Source of the DNA: Bemisia tabaci
Lineage: Eukaryota > Arthropoda > Insecta > Hemiptera > Aleyrodidae
Reading direction: 5' to 3'
Assembly: GCF_918797505.1 (NCBI RefSeq)
Contig: NC_092795.1
Span: 8,279,434-8,343,433, forward strand
DNA length: 64,000 nucleotides
The number at the start of each line of letters is the position of its first letter. The stretch's first letter is position 1. Made by a program: the position numbers and the translations under genes. Shown piece after piece: positions 32,801 through 39,618 of the stretch. Under the pieces are notes generated by a model. That model did not search any database and had not been told where the DNA came from. It saw only the letters and a list, made by a program, of their open reading frames with translations.

Positions 32801-34766
32801 ACGGAGAGGAGTGTACCGATGAAGTCATAATAAGAGAATTATTACTAACTGCTGACGGGACAAATCTGAAACAAACATTTACTCCAATTAATTCTTTTAT
32901 CCGATGAAGAGATAAAACAAGGTATCGAAGAACTTAATCTGTTTTGTGAGAATAATGAACATGTTTCTTGTTTGTGTTCAACGATACATTTTTAGTTAAA
33001 TTAAAAGAAAGACACGTTTTGGGTATCATTCACAAAACAATGAATAAAACTTGTTAGAGACTCGTCTCAATTGTAATGATTGAATAATGGGCCTGTTGCA
33101 AACTTTTGCTAGAGCCAAAATAAGAGTTGTTTCTTATAGATAATGCCTCAAAAATCACGATGAGCGCATCGGCAAAGTCTGAAATGCACTCATAACTTCA
33201 CAGTCTGCGTAAGAAATTTGCGGTTTTTTGAGCTTCCCGCTTCAAAAACGATACTACGGCACAGGTGAACATTTTGTAGAGGAGTCGTTCCATCGTCGGC
33301 AATAATCATCATGGCCGACGCCAATCCGCTAAAACACGTTTGATGGGACGAGATAACACCTGAACTGGATTAGACCAGATAAAAATCGGTGTGTTAACGT
33401 TCATATTTTCCACGCCCCGAATTGATTGACCTTGAACTCTCCTCGAATTACGCGCGGAACTGCGCGCAAGCGTCGGCCATGATGAATATCGCCGACGATG
33501 GAGCGACTCCTCTAACAAAATGTTCACCTGTGCCGTAGTATCGTTTTTGAAGCGGGAAGCTTAAAAAAACGCAAATTTCTTACGCAGATTGTGAAGTTAT
33601 GAGTGCATTTCAGACTTTGCCGATGCGTTCATCGTGATTTTTGAGGCATTATCTACAAGGAACAACTCTTATTTTTGCTCTAGCAAAAGTTTGCAACAGG
33701 CCCATTTACCTTGAAAGAGGGAAAATTCATTAGGAGCTTGTCATAAAAACTAATTTTCTAATGTAATGTATCTTGTTAAACCAATTATATGACTTATTTT
33801 GACAGGCTTACTTAAGAACTGAGTGTACGACTTAACTTAACTAAGTAGATAGAAACTGAGTCACATTTTGGAAAACCATGATGTGGGAGTAATTTTGATC
33901 TAACCTTGAGTACTTAAAAACGAGAAAAAATAATTTGAAAAGAAAGTAAAAGTTAAACTTTATTTCCAGTATAGTATATTAAGTACAAGGGAATATAACT
34001 TGGAGCTTCTTTTCAAAGTTTGATATTGATAATAATTGGTTCTTTCTATTAAATGAAAACTTATTATGCCATTAGAAATGAACTTTTATTCGTAACTGTT
34101 TGAACATCAACTGAAGAACCTCTACGTTTTACCTTCAGTTAATGACAGACTTCTTTACATTCATTGATAGGGGCCATTCATAAAATATGTAACACTAAAT
34201 TTTGGATTTGTTTACCCCTCCTCCTTTTACCATTCTTGTGACATAGAGTACTATCTCTTAACACGTAAGAGCAAATTTTCGAAATATTCTCTTCCACCGT
34301 CCTCCTCCTTAGAGCGTTTTTTATTTCAGGAATGGCTCCTCCTGCCCCTAAACAGGATCACTGTCAGATCTTCTTTGCAAACTACATAATTGAATGGAAG
34401 CAAACTTAAGAGCTCATAGGCACAAGATATAGTAGAATTTTCTTCGACTATAATAAGAATATTTGTTACTTACCTGTGATTTGTGGGTGTGGACGGCCCG
34501 AGAGAATTTCGCTTCGGTCGTGTACCATTGGCATTTTTCATGCCCTCGAGAATTCGCATGAGTAAAACATTGGGTGGCAACTCCTCGATCTTGCAGTCCA
34601 CTAAGACTCGGCACTCCGGGCATCGCAACTCCTTGTGAGATGAATATATCTCTTCCAGGCATTTTCGACAAAATGTGTGCTGGCAAGGGAGTACCTTGCT
34701 TGATGTGTCCAGCCGCTCCAGGCAGACTGAACACTCAAGAAGGTCATTGAGCGTGCACTCGTCCAT
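8784..34766 (-). CDS. POSH: POSH, RING plus four SH3 E3 ubiquitin ligase (whole gene, 19 coding exons)
   Basis: The spliced product is about 879 aa, once one apparent extra base in exon 7 is discounted. From the N terminus: a C3HC4 RING (residues 12-52), SH3-1 (about 157-208), SH3-2 (about 219-272), a long Ser/Thr/Pro-rich linker with an RHSAEVL motif, SH3-3 (about 494-549), a second linker carrying HVHVRS(D/G)SCPSQL-like and HRKSSSLDA motifs, and SH3-4 (about 824-877) ending at the stop. This order, and these linker motifs, are those of insect POSH and vertebrate SH3RF1. The family is a scaffold for Rac-JNK signalling and a RING E3 acting in the cytosol and on endomembranes. All introns are GT-AG and all phases agree. 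Summed coding length is 2641 nt; removing one base gives 880 codons including the stop. The alternative, a pseudogene, is unlikely because every splice site is intact. Confidence 0.96.
9630..9761 (-). CDS. POSH: POSH coding exon 18 (linker)
   Basis: Residues 780-824. It is Ser- and Lys-rich with the motif [12 protein letters not shown], which resembles the HRKSHSLDA of fly POSH just before the last SH3. A good acceptor (T-run then TAG) and donor GTAAAT flank it. Phase is 2 on both sides. Confidence 0.93.
11261..11362. repeat. 102 bp foldback MITE
   Basis: The left end TAATCTCTCGCTATAACGA and the right end TCGTTATAGCGAGAGAATA are inverted complements enclosing about 60 bp. It is a typical short palindromic MITE. 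No clear target duplication is visible. Confidence 0.65.
11795..12050. repeat. Foldback repeat in POSH intron 18
   Basis: The left arm (ATTGCATTTTGCAAAAAGGA onward, about 60 bp) is repeated in inverse at 11985-12049 with few mismatches. The approximately 130 bp spacer is AT-rich. It resembles a non-autonomous foldback transposon. Confidence 0.65.
12210..12338 (-). CDS. POSH: POSH coding exon 17 (linker)
   Basis: Residues 737-780. It reads [17 protein letters not shown], then [22 protein letters not shown]. The SCPSQL motif and the following SHRVK-KER block have clear counterparts in fly POSH (SGSCPSQL, SQRVKGSKERP). Acceptor CACCAG, donor GTATGT, phase 2 on both sides. Confidence 0.94.
13793..13861. 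repeat. Short tandem repeat, about 15-18 bp unit
   Basis: The unit TTCCATCCTGTCCCG/A occurs four times with small variations (CTTGTCCC, a GTTT insertion), ending CATGTCCCAG. Confidence 0.8.
13900..14520. repeat. Degenerate satellite, about 130 bp period
   Basis: The start motif CGATTTAAGTGAAACTTGG (or CGATTTACGCAAAACT) occurs at about 13928, 14098, 14229, 14359 and 14490, so steps are 170, 131, 130 and 131. Each full unit also carries CCGGGGGTATTTTT and, in the first three, CCAAGATGGCGGAC. The extra 40 bp in the first step repeats GTAGGCGCTCTTT. Confidence 0.85.
15215..15538 (+). CDS. Unrecognised 107 aa ORF inside the intronic element
   Basis: The open frame starts [14 protein letters not shown] and ends with ETDRFAL. 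I recognise no domain, signal peptide or membrane segment. It overlaps the left arm of the hairpin at 15466-15650, so its last third is dictated by the palindrome. It is most likely a chance ORF or the remnant of a transposon gene. Confidence 0.15.
   Translation: MGNQAKLEQILGSDTLDGGNSGLSITIKLDELYFLSLRLMRVKIKFGLPKNSQKNFGRKLNLEFDPYLNLPTYDFSLFGLISDAEGATQNFVDFKRKQTEETDRFAL
15466..15650. repeat. Hairpin inside the 3 kb element
   Basis: The left arm (GCAACACAAAACTTC, then AAACAAACTGA) is inversely repeated at about 15603-15650 (TCAGTTTGTTTA, then GAAGTTTTGCGTTGC). The arms are about 50 bp with a loop of about 75 bp. Confidence 0.7.
16231..16382. repeat. Foldback MITE in POSH intron 16
   Basis: GCATGTCCTTTATCC at the left is complementary to GGATAAAGGACATGC at the right, with pairing for about 50 bp per arm around a short loop. 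Confidence 0.7.
16602..16765 (-). CDS. POSH: POSH coding exon 16 (linker)
   Basis: Residues 683-737. A basic stretch ([20 protein letters not shown]) is followed by [17 protein letters not shown] and HRHVHVR. It aligns by eye with the fly segment LMRRLTHMKTRSKSP and HPVHVRSGSCP. Acceptor CAACAG, donor GTAAGT, phase 0 in and 2 out. Confidence 0.94.
17534..17655 (-). CDS. POSH: POSH coding exon 15 (linker)
   Basis: Residues 642-682, reading [18 protein letters not shown] and then [20 protein letters not shown]. It is low in charged residues and shows no domain. Acceptor TTCTGCAG, donor GTAATT, phase 1 in and 0 out, consistent with both neighbours. Confidence 0.9.
18246..18389 (-). CDS. POSH: POSH coding exon 14 (Pro/Ser/Thr-rich linker)
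   Basis: Residues 594-642. It is rich in Pro, Ser and Thr ([20 protein letters not shown]) with PP motifs that could serve as SH3 ligands. Fly POSH has PPDLPPRQ in the equivalent place. Acceptor ATTTCAG, donor GTAAGT, phase 1 on both sides. Confidence 0.92.
18485..18762. mobile_element. 278 bp MITE with CAGGGTGTCTAG ends
   Basis: CAGGGTGTCTAG at the left is the exact inverted complement of CTAGACACCCTG at the right. The element is flanked on both sides by CTAAA, a 5 bp target duplication. The interior repeats CCTGAT many times with T-runs. It lies in POSH intron 13. Similar CCTGA-rich debris occurs at about 29790 and 63860-63950. Confidence 0.85.
19093..19223 (-). CDS. POSH: POSH coding exon 13 (linker)
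   Basis: Residues 550-594, just after SH3-3. It reads [19 protein letters not shown], then [20 protein letters not shown]. Acceptor ATTTCAG, donor GTAATC, phase 2 in and 1 out. Confidence 0.92.
20241..20670. repeat. 430 bp foldback related to the ends of the 3 kb element
   Basis: The left arm (GATCAGTTG, then CACAGAATCATGTTTTGATG) and the right arm (CATCAAAAAACGATTCTGTG, then GCAACTAACTC) are inverted repeats. Both match the arms of the element at 12857-15851. It lies in POSH intron 12. Confidence 0.75.
20728..20895 (-). CDS. POSH: POSH coding exon 12 (SH3-3)
   Basis: Residues 494-550. It encodes a full SH3 domain: [20 protein letters not shown], then [16 protein letters not shown] and [12 protein letters not shown]. 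It closely resembles the third SH3 of fly and vertebrate POSH ([27 protein letters not shown]). Acceptor TTTGTAG, donor GTGAGT, phase 2 on both sides. Confidence 0.96.
21100..21153 (-). CDS. POSH: POSH coding exon 11 (54 bp)
   Basis: Residues 476-494, reading [16 protein letters not shown]. It is the shortest exon. Acceptor TTTCGTAG, donor GTAAGT, and 54 bp with phase 2 on both sides, so it could be skipped without changing frame. It joins the linker to SH3-3. Confidence 0.82.
21287..22423. mobile_element. 1.14 kb long-arm foldback element in POSH intron 10
   Basis: The left arm (21287-21813) begins AAGGACTACGTGCAAAACGG. The right arm (21904-22423) is its near-perfect inverted complement and ends TTTTGCATGTAGTCCTT. 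The spacer of about 90 bp is the only unpaired part. Arms of about 520 bp with very few mismatches point to a young or gene-converted element. ORFs in both arms are mirror images, not genes. Confidence 0.88.
22590..22684 (-). CDS. POSH: POSH coding exon 10 (linker)
   Basis: Residues 445-476, reading [19 protein letters not shown] and then [12 protein letters not shown]. It is rich in His, Arg and Ser. Acceptor TTTTCAG, donor GTAAGT, phase 0 in and 2 out. Confidence 0.9.
23115..23193 (-). CDS. POSH: POSH coding exon 9 (linker, RHSAE motif)
   Basis: Residues 418-444. The split codon AG|A makes the Arg of [14 protein letters not shown], matching NRHSAEILSLP in fly POSH and NRHSMEISPP in the vertebrate protein. 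Acceptor CTTACAG, donor GTAAAT, phase 2 in and 0 out. Confidence 0.94.
23715..23959 (-). CDS. POSH: POSH coding exon 8 (Ser/Thr/Pro linker)
   Basis: Residues 337-418. It reads [20 protein letters not shown], then a long Ser/Thr/Pro tract, then [20 protein letters not shown]. The Ser-rich, poorly conserved tract followed by an RHSF-type motif parallels fly POSH. The acceptor is a T-run then TTGCAG, the donor is GTAAAT, phase 0 in and 2 out. Antisense ORFs over it are shadows. Confidence 0.93.
24836..24839. repeat. TTAA target duplication, left of piggyBac
   Basis: TTAA directly before the terminal CCCTTTGACTCCT. The same tetranucleotide follows the other end at 27384-27387, as expected for piggyBac insertion. 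Confidence 0.93.
24840..27383 (-). mobile_element. piggyBac transposon (2544 bp)
   Basis: The terminal inverted repeat CCCTTTGACTCCT (13 bp) is exact at both ends, with TTAA on each flank. Inside is one transposase gene on the minus strand. The right subterminal region has a repeated motif (CGACTATAGTCGGGCGTAGG at about 27311, and CGACTTAAGTCGGGCGTAGG at 27353-27372). It lies in POSH intron 7, in the same orientation as the gene, with its right TTAA at intron positions 10-13 after the exon 7 donor. The complete structure suggests a fairly recent insertion. Confidence 0.95.
25268..27032 (-). CDS. piggyBac transposase, one apparent frameshift before the C-terminal Cys-rich domain
   Basis: The main frame (25479-27125) is 548 codons. 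I prefer the start at 27032 ([16 protein letters not shown]), which gives an acidic N terminus as is usual in the family. Numbered from 27125, the DDE_Tnp_1_7 catalytic core carries the expected acids: D291 (LSIDESL), D372 (VFVDNYY), D474 and D477 (GGVDHTDQ). The C-terminal Cys-rich DNA-binding domain is in another frame (25268-25537): [14 protein letters not shown], then KCLVC, YECLDC and LCVAPCF. Skipping one base between about 25481 and 25538 joins the two. This is either a real inactivating insertion or a sequencing error. The enzyme family cuts and pastes DNA at TTAA. Confidence 0.93.
27384..27387. repeat. TTAA target duplication, right of piggyBac
   Basis: TTAA follows the right terminal AGGAGTCAAAGGG. 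It lies 9 bases into POSH intron 7, counted from the exon 7 donor on the minus strand. Confidence 0.93.
27398..27552 (-). CDS. POSH: POSH coding exon 7, with an apparent 1-base insertion
   Basis: The exon enters in the frame [15 protein letters not shown] and must leave in the frame [19 protein letters not shown], which joins exon 8 at phase 0. These frames differ by one base, so an extra C or T sits at about 27505-27515. Read straight through, the first frame meets a stop in exon 8, while the second has a TAG upstream within this exon. Without the extra base the whole gene is an exact multiple of three. Acceptor TTTTACAG, donor GTGAGT. Confidence 0.88.
28498..28634 (-). CDS. POSH: POSH coding exon 6 (second half of SH3-2)
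   Basis: Residues 240-285. It reads [17 protein letters not shown], then [12 protein letters not shown], then the start of the linker. The DENWAEG and [10 protein letters not shown] blocks are nearly identical to fly and vertebrate POSH. Acceptor CTTTCAG, donor GTAAGT, phase 0 in and 2 out. Confidence 0.96.
29367..29462 (-). CDS. POSH: POSH coding exon 5 (first half of SH3-2)
   Basis: Residues 208-239. It reads [19 protein letters not shown], then [12 protein letters not shown]. The ALFDF ligand-binding motif and the acidic RT loop ending in GCLTF are typical of POSH SH3-2. Acceptor GTTGCAG, donor GTAATG, phase 0 on both sides. Confidence 0.96.
29820..30442. mobile_element. 620 bp foldback element, copy A, in POSH intron 4
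   Basis: It starts AATGGGCCTGTTGC or a variant and ends with the inverted complement GCAACAGGCCCATT. The arms are about 240 bp with few mismatches, with a central spacer that includes GAACTGGATTAGACCAG. A second copy (33086-33706) is nearly identical throughout. There is no transposase. Mirror-image ORFs in the arms are not genes. Confidence 0.88.
30830..30944 (-). CDS. POSH: POSH coding exon 4 (second half of SH3-1)
   Basis: Residues 169-207. It reads [19 protein letters not shown], then [24 protein letters not shown], the ligand-binding Trp and GVFPLSYV complete the SH3 begun in exon 3. Acceptor TGTTTCAG, donor GTAAGT, phase 2 in and 0 out. Confidence 0.95.
31311..31433 (-). CDS. Candidate cassette exon inside SH3-1 of POSH
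   Basis: This 123 bp stretch has a good acceptor (T-run, then GTGGCAG) and a consensus donor (GTGAGT). It is open in the frame set by exon 3 and has phase 2 on both sides, so it could be included without shifting the frame. It would add 41 residues ([17 protein letters not shown], then [18 protein letters not shown], then YYETIS) between the two halves of SH3-1. POSH proteins I know lack such an insert. It may be alternative, tissue-restricted, or a chance open stretch. Confidence 0.3.
31701..31765 (-). CDS. POSH: POSH coding exon 3 (first half of SH3-1)
   Basis: Residues 148-169. It reads [19 protein letters not shown], then EPG. AMYDY is the SH3 aromatic ligand-binding motif and EPG matches the vertebrate KEPGDLKF. 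Acceptor TTTACAG, donor GTAAGT, phase 0 in and 2 out. Confidence 0.94.
32718..32865 (-). CDS. POSH: POSH coding exon 2 (RING to SH3-1 linker)
   Basis: Residues 98-147. It reads [20 protein letters not shown], then [20 protein letters not shown] and ARTYVNTKP. It is a poorly conserved Ser-rich linker. Acceptor TTTCAG, donor GTAAGT, phase 2 in and 0 out. Confidence 0.92.
33086..33706. mobile_element. 620 bp foldback element, copy B, in POSH intron 1
   Basis: It is bounded by AATGGGCCTGTTGC and GCAACAGGCCCATT. It is the same family and orientation class as 29820-30442, with high identity over both arms and the spacer. The minus-strand ORF at 33309-33527 runs across the spacer and is not conserved in frame in copy A. 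Confidence 0.88.
34474..34766 (-). CDS. POSH: POSH coding exon 1 (start codon and RING finger)
   Basis: Residues 1-98. It begins [20 protein letters not shown]. The C3HC4 zinc ligands are C12, C15, C28, H30, C33, C36, C49 and C52. It continues [20 protein letters not shown], a POSH signature just after the RING. The ATG at 34764-34766 is the only start giving the family N terminus. Donor GTAAGT, phase 2 out. Confidence 0.97.
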
Positions 34767-34821
34767 TGCTCACAGCACTGCAAGATGGATCTTGTTCAGT
34801 CTCATTTTTGAGATGGAGTGT
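34767..34821 (-). other. POSH: POSH 5' UTR segment upstream of the ATG
   Basis: On the minus strand a strong acceptor (pyrimidine-rich, then TGTTGCAG) lies just upstream at 34822-34830. This suggests the 55 bases before the ATG belong to the coding exon and that a noncoding first exon lies further right. I could not identify that exon or a promoter. Confidence 0.5.
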
Positions 34822-35064
34822 CTGCAACAGGATTTACAAAATTAGAGGAAAAAATAGGGACGAAGAAAATGAAAATCTATCTCAATTACTGATGAAATTC
34901 TTAGTTTGCAAAGGTAAGGTTCGGTTACTTGAATTGCCTCAGTGCAAGTTAAATGTTGACTAGATCATTTCAAGCAAAGATTTCCAGAAGATTTTCCTCT
35001 GATAAGAATTTGAGGGTTGAACTCAAAATTACCCGATAATTCAACATGGCGAAATGAAAGCATA

Positions 35065-35322
35065 ATATCTTCACCTGCCGGCCAAAGTATCACTAGCGCC
35101 ATGAGACGTTTCAAAATTTACGCCACCATATTATTTTTTCGCAGAGAAATTGTTGGTTGAATCTGTTTGAAAATTTCACTGAATTTCATCGGCAGCAAAA
35201 AAAAATTCAGCGAAATTTGCGGACAGCTTCGTTGACCAATTTCTCAGTAAAAAATAAAATGGCGGCGGAAATTTTTAAACGTTGCATGGCACTTGTGATC
35301 CTTTGGCGGAAGGTGACGATAT
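35065..35322. mobile_element. MITE family C, copy 1 (258 bp foldback)
   Basis: It starts ATATCTTCACCTGCCGGCCA and ends TGGCGGAAGGTGACGATAT, with paired arms (GCCATGAGACGTTTC and complement, AAATTGTTGG region) and a short loop at CGGCAGC. The second copy is at 53291-53551, and a left-end fragment is at 38193-38262. Confidence 0.82.
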
Positions 35323-37023
35323 GTAGATCAATGGCAGTAAGGTACACAAACACATGAGCTCTTCAGACATCTAGGCATCACCAAACCATTGCTTATGAAC
35401 TGCTTTCCACAGGAATACATGGATTTCAAAAGTAAAAAAGACTTCGGTTCAAATCTGTTTTCAATTAAATTTAAATCTATCAAAAACGTAAAGAGCCTGA
35501 TTAAATTAGCTGCTATTTAACAGGGAGGAGCTAAGTATCAATATTACATTTAGCATTGACTAGACTACAAATATCCTCAGAGAGTCTTAGAAAGAGATAG
35601 AGAAGGATCTCAGACGGTGATTTCTGAGAAAAGGGGCTAGGCTGAGTGAGCGGGGAGTATTAAATACTTAAAATCACTATCCTTATGGCAGATAGATTTG
35701 GCACAAAAAAGGACAGTCATACATTATAGCTGGGTAGTTTGAATCACAAATAAAATAACAGTCACAGTGGTTAACGGAATCCAAGTTAAGTGCTCGGTGT
35801 TAGATTGTGCCTCCAAACACACATCAACAGAGAAGAGCATTCAAAGCGAAGCGTAATTCTAAGCCCCATGCCCGAAACCGATGCTGATGAACTGCTAATA
35901 TTATAATCTCTACTTCAAATAGGTATGTAGCTATTTATTTCAGGAGGAAGATTCAAAGGATCAAAGTACAGAGTTGGGCGGATTATCAAACGAGAATCGT
36001 AATCACTTTCGGCCATGTCCTTTGAACCTTTGAAAGCTAACCTCACTTGGACAAACTGCCCACAGGATTACGGTCAAATTAGAGGCAAGCAATTTTCAAA
36101 CGGATTGCAAAGTGTCCAGTTAATTGAGCGACGAAAAGGACTGAATATATTTGAATGAAGTATACAAATTATTCAGAAATCTTACTTGGGTTAGTAACAA
36201 CAAAGGCAGGAAACGGACTGGTTACGCCTGCCTTCTTGTGTGGTATGAGTTGCCTAGTAACATCTTACTTTTTGAATTGCTCCAACAGAAAAACACGGCA
36301 CTAAGATTGCGAGGGATTTCGAGGAACAATGCGAATCGCACTATAAACAACGAAAGATACACTAAAAACTAAACTAAGTTGATTTTTACAGAAAAACGAC
36401 ATAGCAACTTATGACTATCACGAATGCAATGCACTTGCAGTGCAGTTAGCTTTACAACGGACCACACCGCACTCTAGTATCCGATTCGTGATTCGATGAA
36501 TTGGCCACTGTTGCCGCATTGTGTATTGTTCATTCATTCGCATTCTTTTGTGATTCGCTTGATTAGTTCAAACGATTTTTTTTATTTCATCATAACATTG
36601 ATCACTGTATCCAGTTAATGATATTCTGAGCGAAGCTTTTTCGAACTTCTCACTTAAATGTAAGTATACGCTAACGGAGCGAATGACAAAACCTATGGAT
36701 TAGAAACACACAAGATCACACTGATCAAACGAATTTCCTGCCGATTTTAAACATTCCACCTGACAGCTCCGCGCAAGCCCACGAACTCTACTAGTTCACA
36801 TCGGATTTTTGAACTTTCCGCATAGCTTTTGCTCAGCAACAGAGAGATGAGAAATCGAGCTTTGCATTTGACGGGGAAGGGGGGGGGGGGGGAGGAGATC
36901 ATCCCCATTCATTTCAGGACCTTTCGGAACAATATTTAAGAGTTGGTTCCGTTGGCGACTCGTAGTTGTAAATGCAATGATGACTCTAACGAAAGAGATT
37001 CTTTTAATACAAATTAAAAAATT
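35323..37023. other. Gene-free stretch upstream of POSH
   Basis: No protein-like ORF is found. It could contain the POSH promoter and noncoding first exon, but no convincing signal was found. A poly-G run lies near 36880. Confidence 0.5.
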
Positions 37024-37245
37024 ACGGAAATATTGCACGGAAAAAATTAAATTGCTAACTTAACAATTTGTAGTTTATAATGGTTTCAGACATGTTTCAA
37101 TGTAGATTTTACAATAAAAAATGCTAATTTAACCACCCCCTGATTGAATTAACTTTCCACTGTTGTAAAAAAGTACATTTGAATTATGTTGGACTTATTT
37201 TTTTTTTAACAATTTACTTAATTGTTAAATTAGCAATCCGTTGTA
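37024..37245. repeat. Possible foldback with ACGGAA...TTCCGT ends
   Basis: The left end (CACGGAAAAAATTAAATTGC, then TAACAATT) pairs loosely with the right end (AATTGTTAAATTAGCAA, then ATTCCGTG). The centre is AT-rich. It may be an old MITE. Confidence 0.45.
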
Positions 37246-37628
37246 TTCCGTGAGTATTATTGTTTTCCGGCAAAAATCTTCTACTACGATATAAAATCAT
37301 GAGAATGACGCGTAACGCATAACGCCTTAGGTACGAGGCTACGAGGCTCTTCGCGCGAGGTTGGCCCGCGAAGCGGTCAGGGGGCTTATCCCTAGTGAAG
37401 TTAAATCATTTCGAAGGATTTAATTATGCTGATATTGCTGGAAAGTTTATTTTAATTACTTGGAGGTATATGATTGAAATTTAGCACTTAAATGGAAAAA
37501 GATTTAAAAAAATAATAATGAATAAAAAATGCCTAAATAGAATGGAAAAAATGAAGTTCGGTAAAAAAAATAAAAATAAAAAGACAAAAAATGACACCTT
37601 GCGTAGAGCCAACGTACGATTAATAGGG

Positions 37629-37745
37629 AGACTAGAGCCCGTTTCAGATTACTTTTCCTCTTTTACTGTGTTCATGGGATGGGCGATTCCCTATCCCGCG
37701 CAAATAGCGAAAGAGCAGGAAAAGTAATCTGAAACAGGCTTTACA
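37629..37745. repeat. 117 bp foldback MITE
   Basis: GTTTCAGATTACTTTTCCTC at the left is complementary to GAAAAGTAATCTGAAAC at the right, preceded and followed by AGCCC/GGCT. The loop contains GGGATGGGCGATTCCC. Confidence 0.75.
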
Positions 37746-38192
37746 GTATCTCAAGGTGGTTGTAGTATGATGAGGATTGATGTAGGACTGATAGGGCTCT
37801 ACGTTCAAAGGTCCCCTCCAAAATATTCAACACGGGTTCGTTCATAAAATATATAACGCTAAAAATCGGATTCGTTGATCCTCCTCTCCAATAACGCATC
37901 CTTAACGCAGGTTTATACCCCTCTCAGAAAAAAGAGGGGCGATTTCCTCGCCCAAAAGCAGAGAAATCACTAGTAACTTTTACTCAGTAGCTTTTCCCAT
38001 GCTTCATTATTAGTGAAAAAATGAGAATGATGAAAGAAAAGATAAAATTGAAAAGACACTAAAATAACAGTGCAATGGGGAGAAAAGGATGAAATGCAAC
38101 ACCTAACAATAACAGTAATCAAATAAAAATGGAAAACACAAATAAGCGACACTATAACGTAAAGCACCCCTGATCTCCCGCACCCGTAAATA

Positions 38193-38262
38193 ATGTCGTC
38201 ACCTTTCCGGCCAAAGTATCACAATGCACCATGCGACGTTTTTCATGAATGATACGGCACAC
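38193..38262. repeat. Fragment of MITE family C (left end)
   Basis: GTCGTCACCTTTCCGGCCA, then AAAGTATCAC and CCATGCGACGTTT, match the left ends of the full copies at 35065 and 53291. It stops about 10 bp before the large palindrome. Confidence 0.7.
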
Positions 38263-38272
38263 ACTGCCGTTA

Positions 38273-39140
38273 CCCTGGTAAAAATTGGCAGTAGAATCTG
38301 TGTTCCAAAATACCATAGACCTACAGCCGGCTGTAAGATTTCCAATAGCTCTTCCAGCCTTTTATAACCGATGGCGATTAAGCAACAGCCTGGCGATAAA
38401 GTGTATGCTAAAACGTTACTAATTACGGATGCTAGGACTTAGTGAGTTTTTGGACTACCGCTCTCTTTTTGGGCCGTAGTATCTTGATTTATTTTGCAAG
38501 TAAAGCTCCGTACTTTTGAAGGATGCCTGCCATTCCTAATATTTTGGAGCGCCTTCAATTTTGTATGATAATGTGCAATACCTCTAGTGTGAAATAGTTG
38601 CTACAAGCGCCGTGGTACGCGGTGGCGCGGCGCGGCGGGCGGGCAGCCAGCGCGGAAGGCGCATTGGCGCCTACAAACCTAACAGGGATACTTCACGCAT
38701 TGCGCAATGCGTGAAGTATCCCTGTTAGGTTTGTAGGCGCCAATGCGCCTTCCGCGCTGCGCCGCGCCGCAGCGTACCACGGCGCTTGAAGCAACTATTT
38801 CACACCAGAGGTATTGCACAGTATCATACGAAATTGAAGGCGCTCCAACGTATTAGGAATGGCAGGCATCCTTCAAAAGTACGGAGCTTTCCTCGCGAAA
38901 TAAATTAAGTACAACGGCCCAAAAAGATAACGGTAGTCCAAAAACTCACTAAGTCCTAGCATCCGTAATCAGTAACGTTTAGCATACACTTTATATCGCC
39001 AGGCTGTTGCTTACTCGCCATCGGCTATAAAAGGGTATGAGAAATTGTGTTGCCGGCTATAGAAGCTATTGGAAATCTTGCAGCCGGCTGTAGGTCTATG
39101 GAATTTGGAACACAGATTCTACTGCCAATTTTTACCAGGG
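38273..39140. repeat. 868 bp inverted repeat with no spacer (large palindrome)
   Basis: The arms meet at 38703/38704 in GCATTGCGCAATGC with no loop. The inner 50 bp or so on each side are a perfect palindrome. The outer parts match with scattered substitutions and one insertion of about 25 bp in the right arm near 39045. The outer ends are CCCTGGTAAAAATTGGCAGT and its complement. The inner part is GC-rich (CGCGGCGCGGCG). ORFs here are not genes. It could be a long-TIR element, an inverted duplication or, less likely given the arm divergence, an assembly fold-back. Confidence 0.9.
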
Positions 39141-39229
39141 TGATGCTAATTTCACTTCGATTCATATCACTAGGGGTGTTTGGGTGCCACCTAGACTTGG
39201 GCACCGAATTCCCTTACCGAATTTCACCA

Positions 39230-39414
39230 AAGGATGCTGATTTAACATTCTGGATGTAAAAAAGTGTACGAGAACTCACAAAACGCTGAATTTAACCGCC
39301 TCAGCAGTTAGTTGTACATCTTGACATTGCTAAAGTAACTGCTGCAGCGGTTAATTAGCGTATTGTGAGTTCTCACACACTTTTTTACATCCAGAATATC
39401 AAATCGGCATCACT
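39230..39414. repeat. 185 bp foldback MITE
   Basis: ATTCTGGATGTAAAAAAGTG at the left and CACTTTTTTACATCCAGAAT at the right are exact or near-exact complements. Pairing continues through GAGAACTCACAA and the TAACTGCTGC region. Confidence 0.8.
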
Positions 39415-39618
39415 TTTTTTTTTCGGTGCACTCCCCAATTTTTAACAGTGTAGGCTTCAGAAAAAAAAAACCGCCGTGCGTGGCTCGGCTCCTCATCGAA
39501 TCGACAGTCGGTGCATTATCAGTTTTACGACTGACTGCAGTCGGTATTTCGGTTAACATGCCGAATTGTTACCAAATCCCGGGTTGCGTGACCGATAAAG
39601 GTAGTTTGAGCACTCCCG

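Noticed and set aside
34414..34734. 106 aa and 60 aa minus-strand ORFs overlapping the RING exon
   Set aside because: Alternative frames of POSH exon 1; the RING zinc ligands exist only in the frame starting at 34766.
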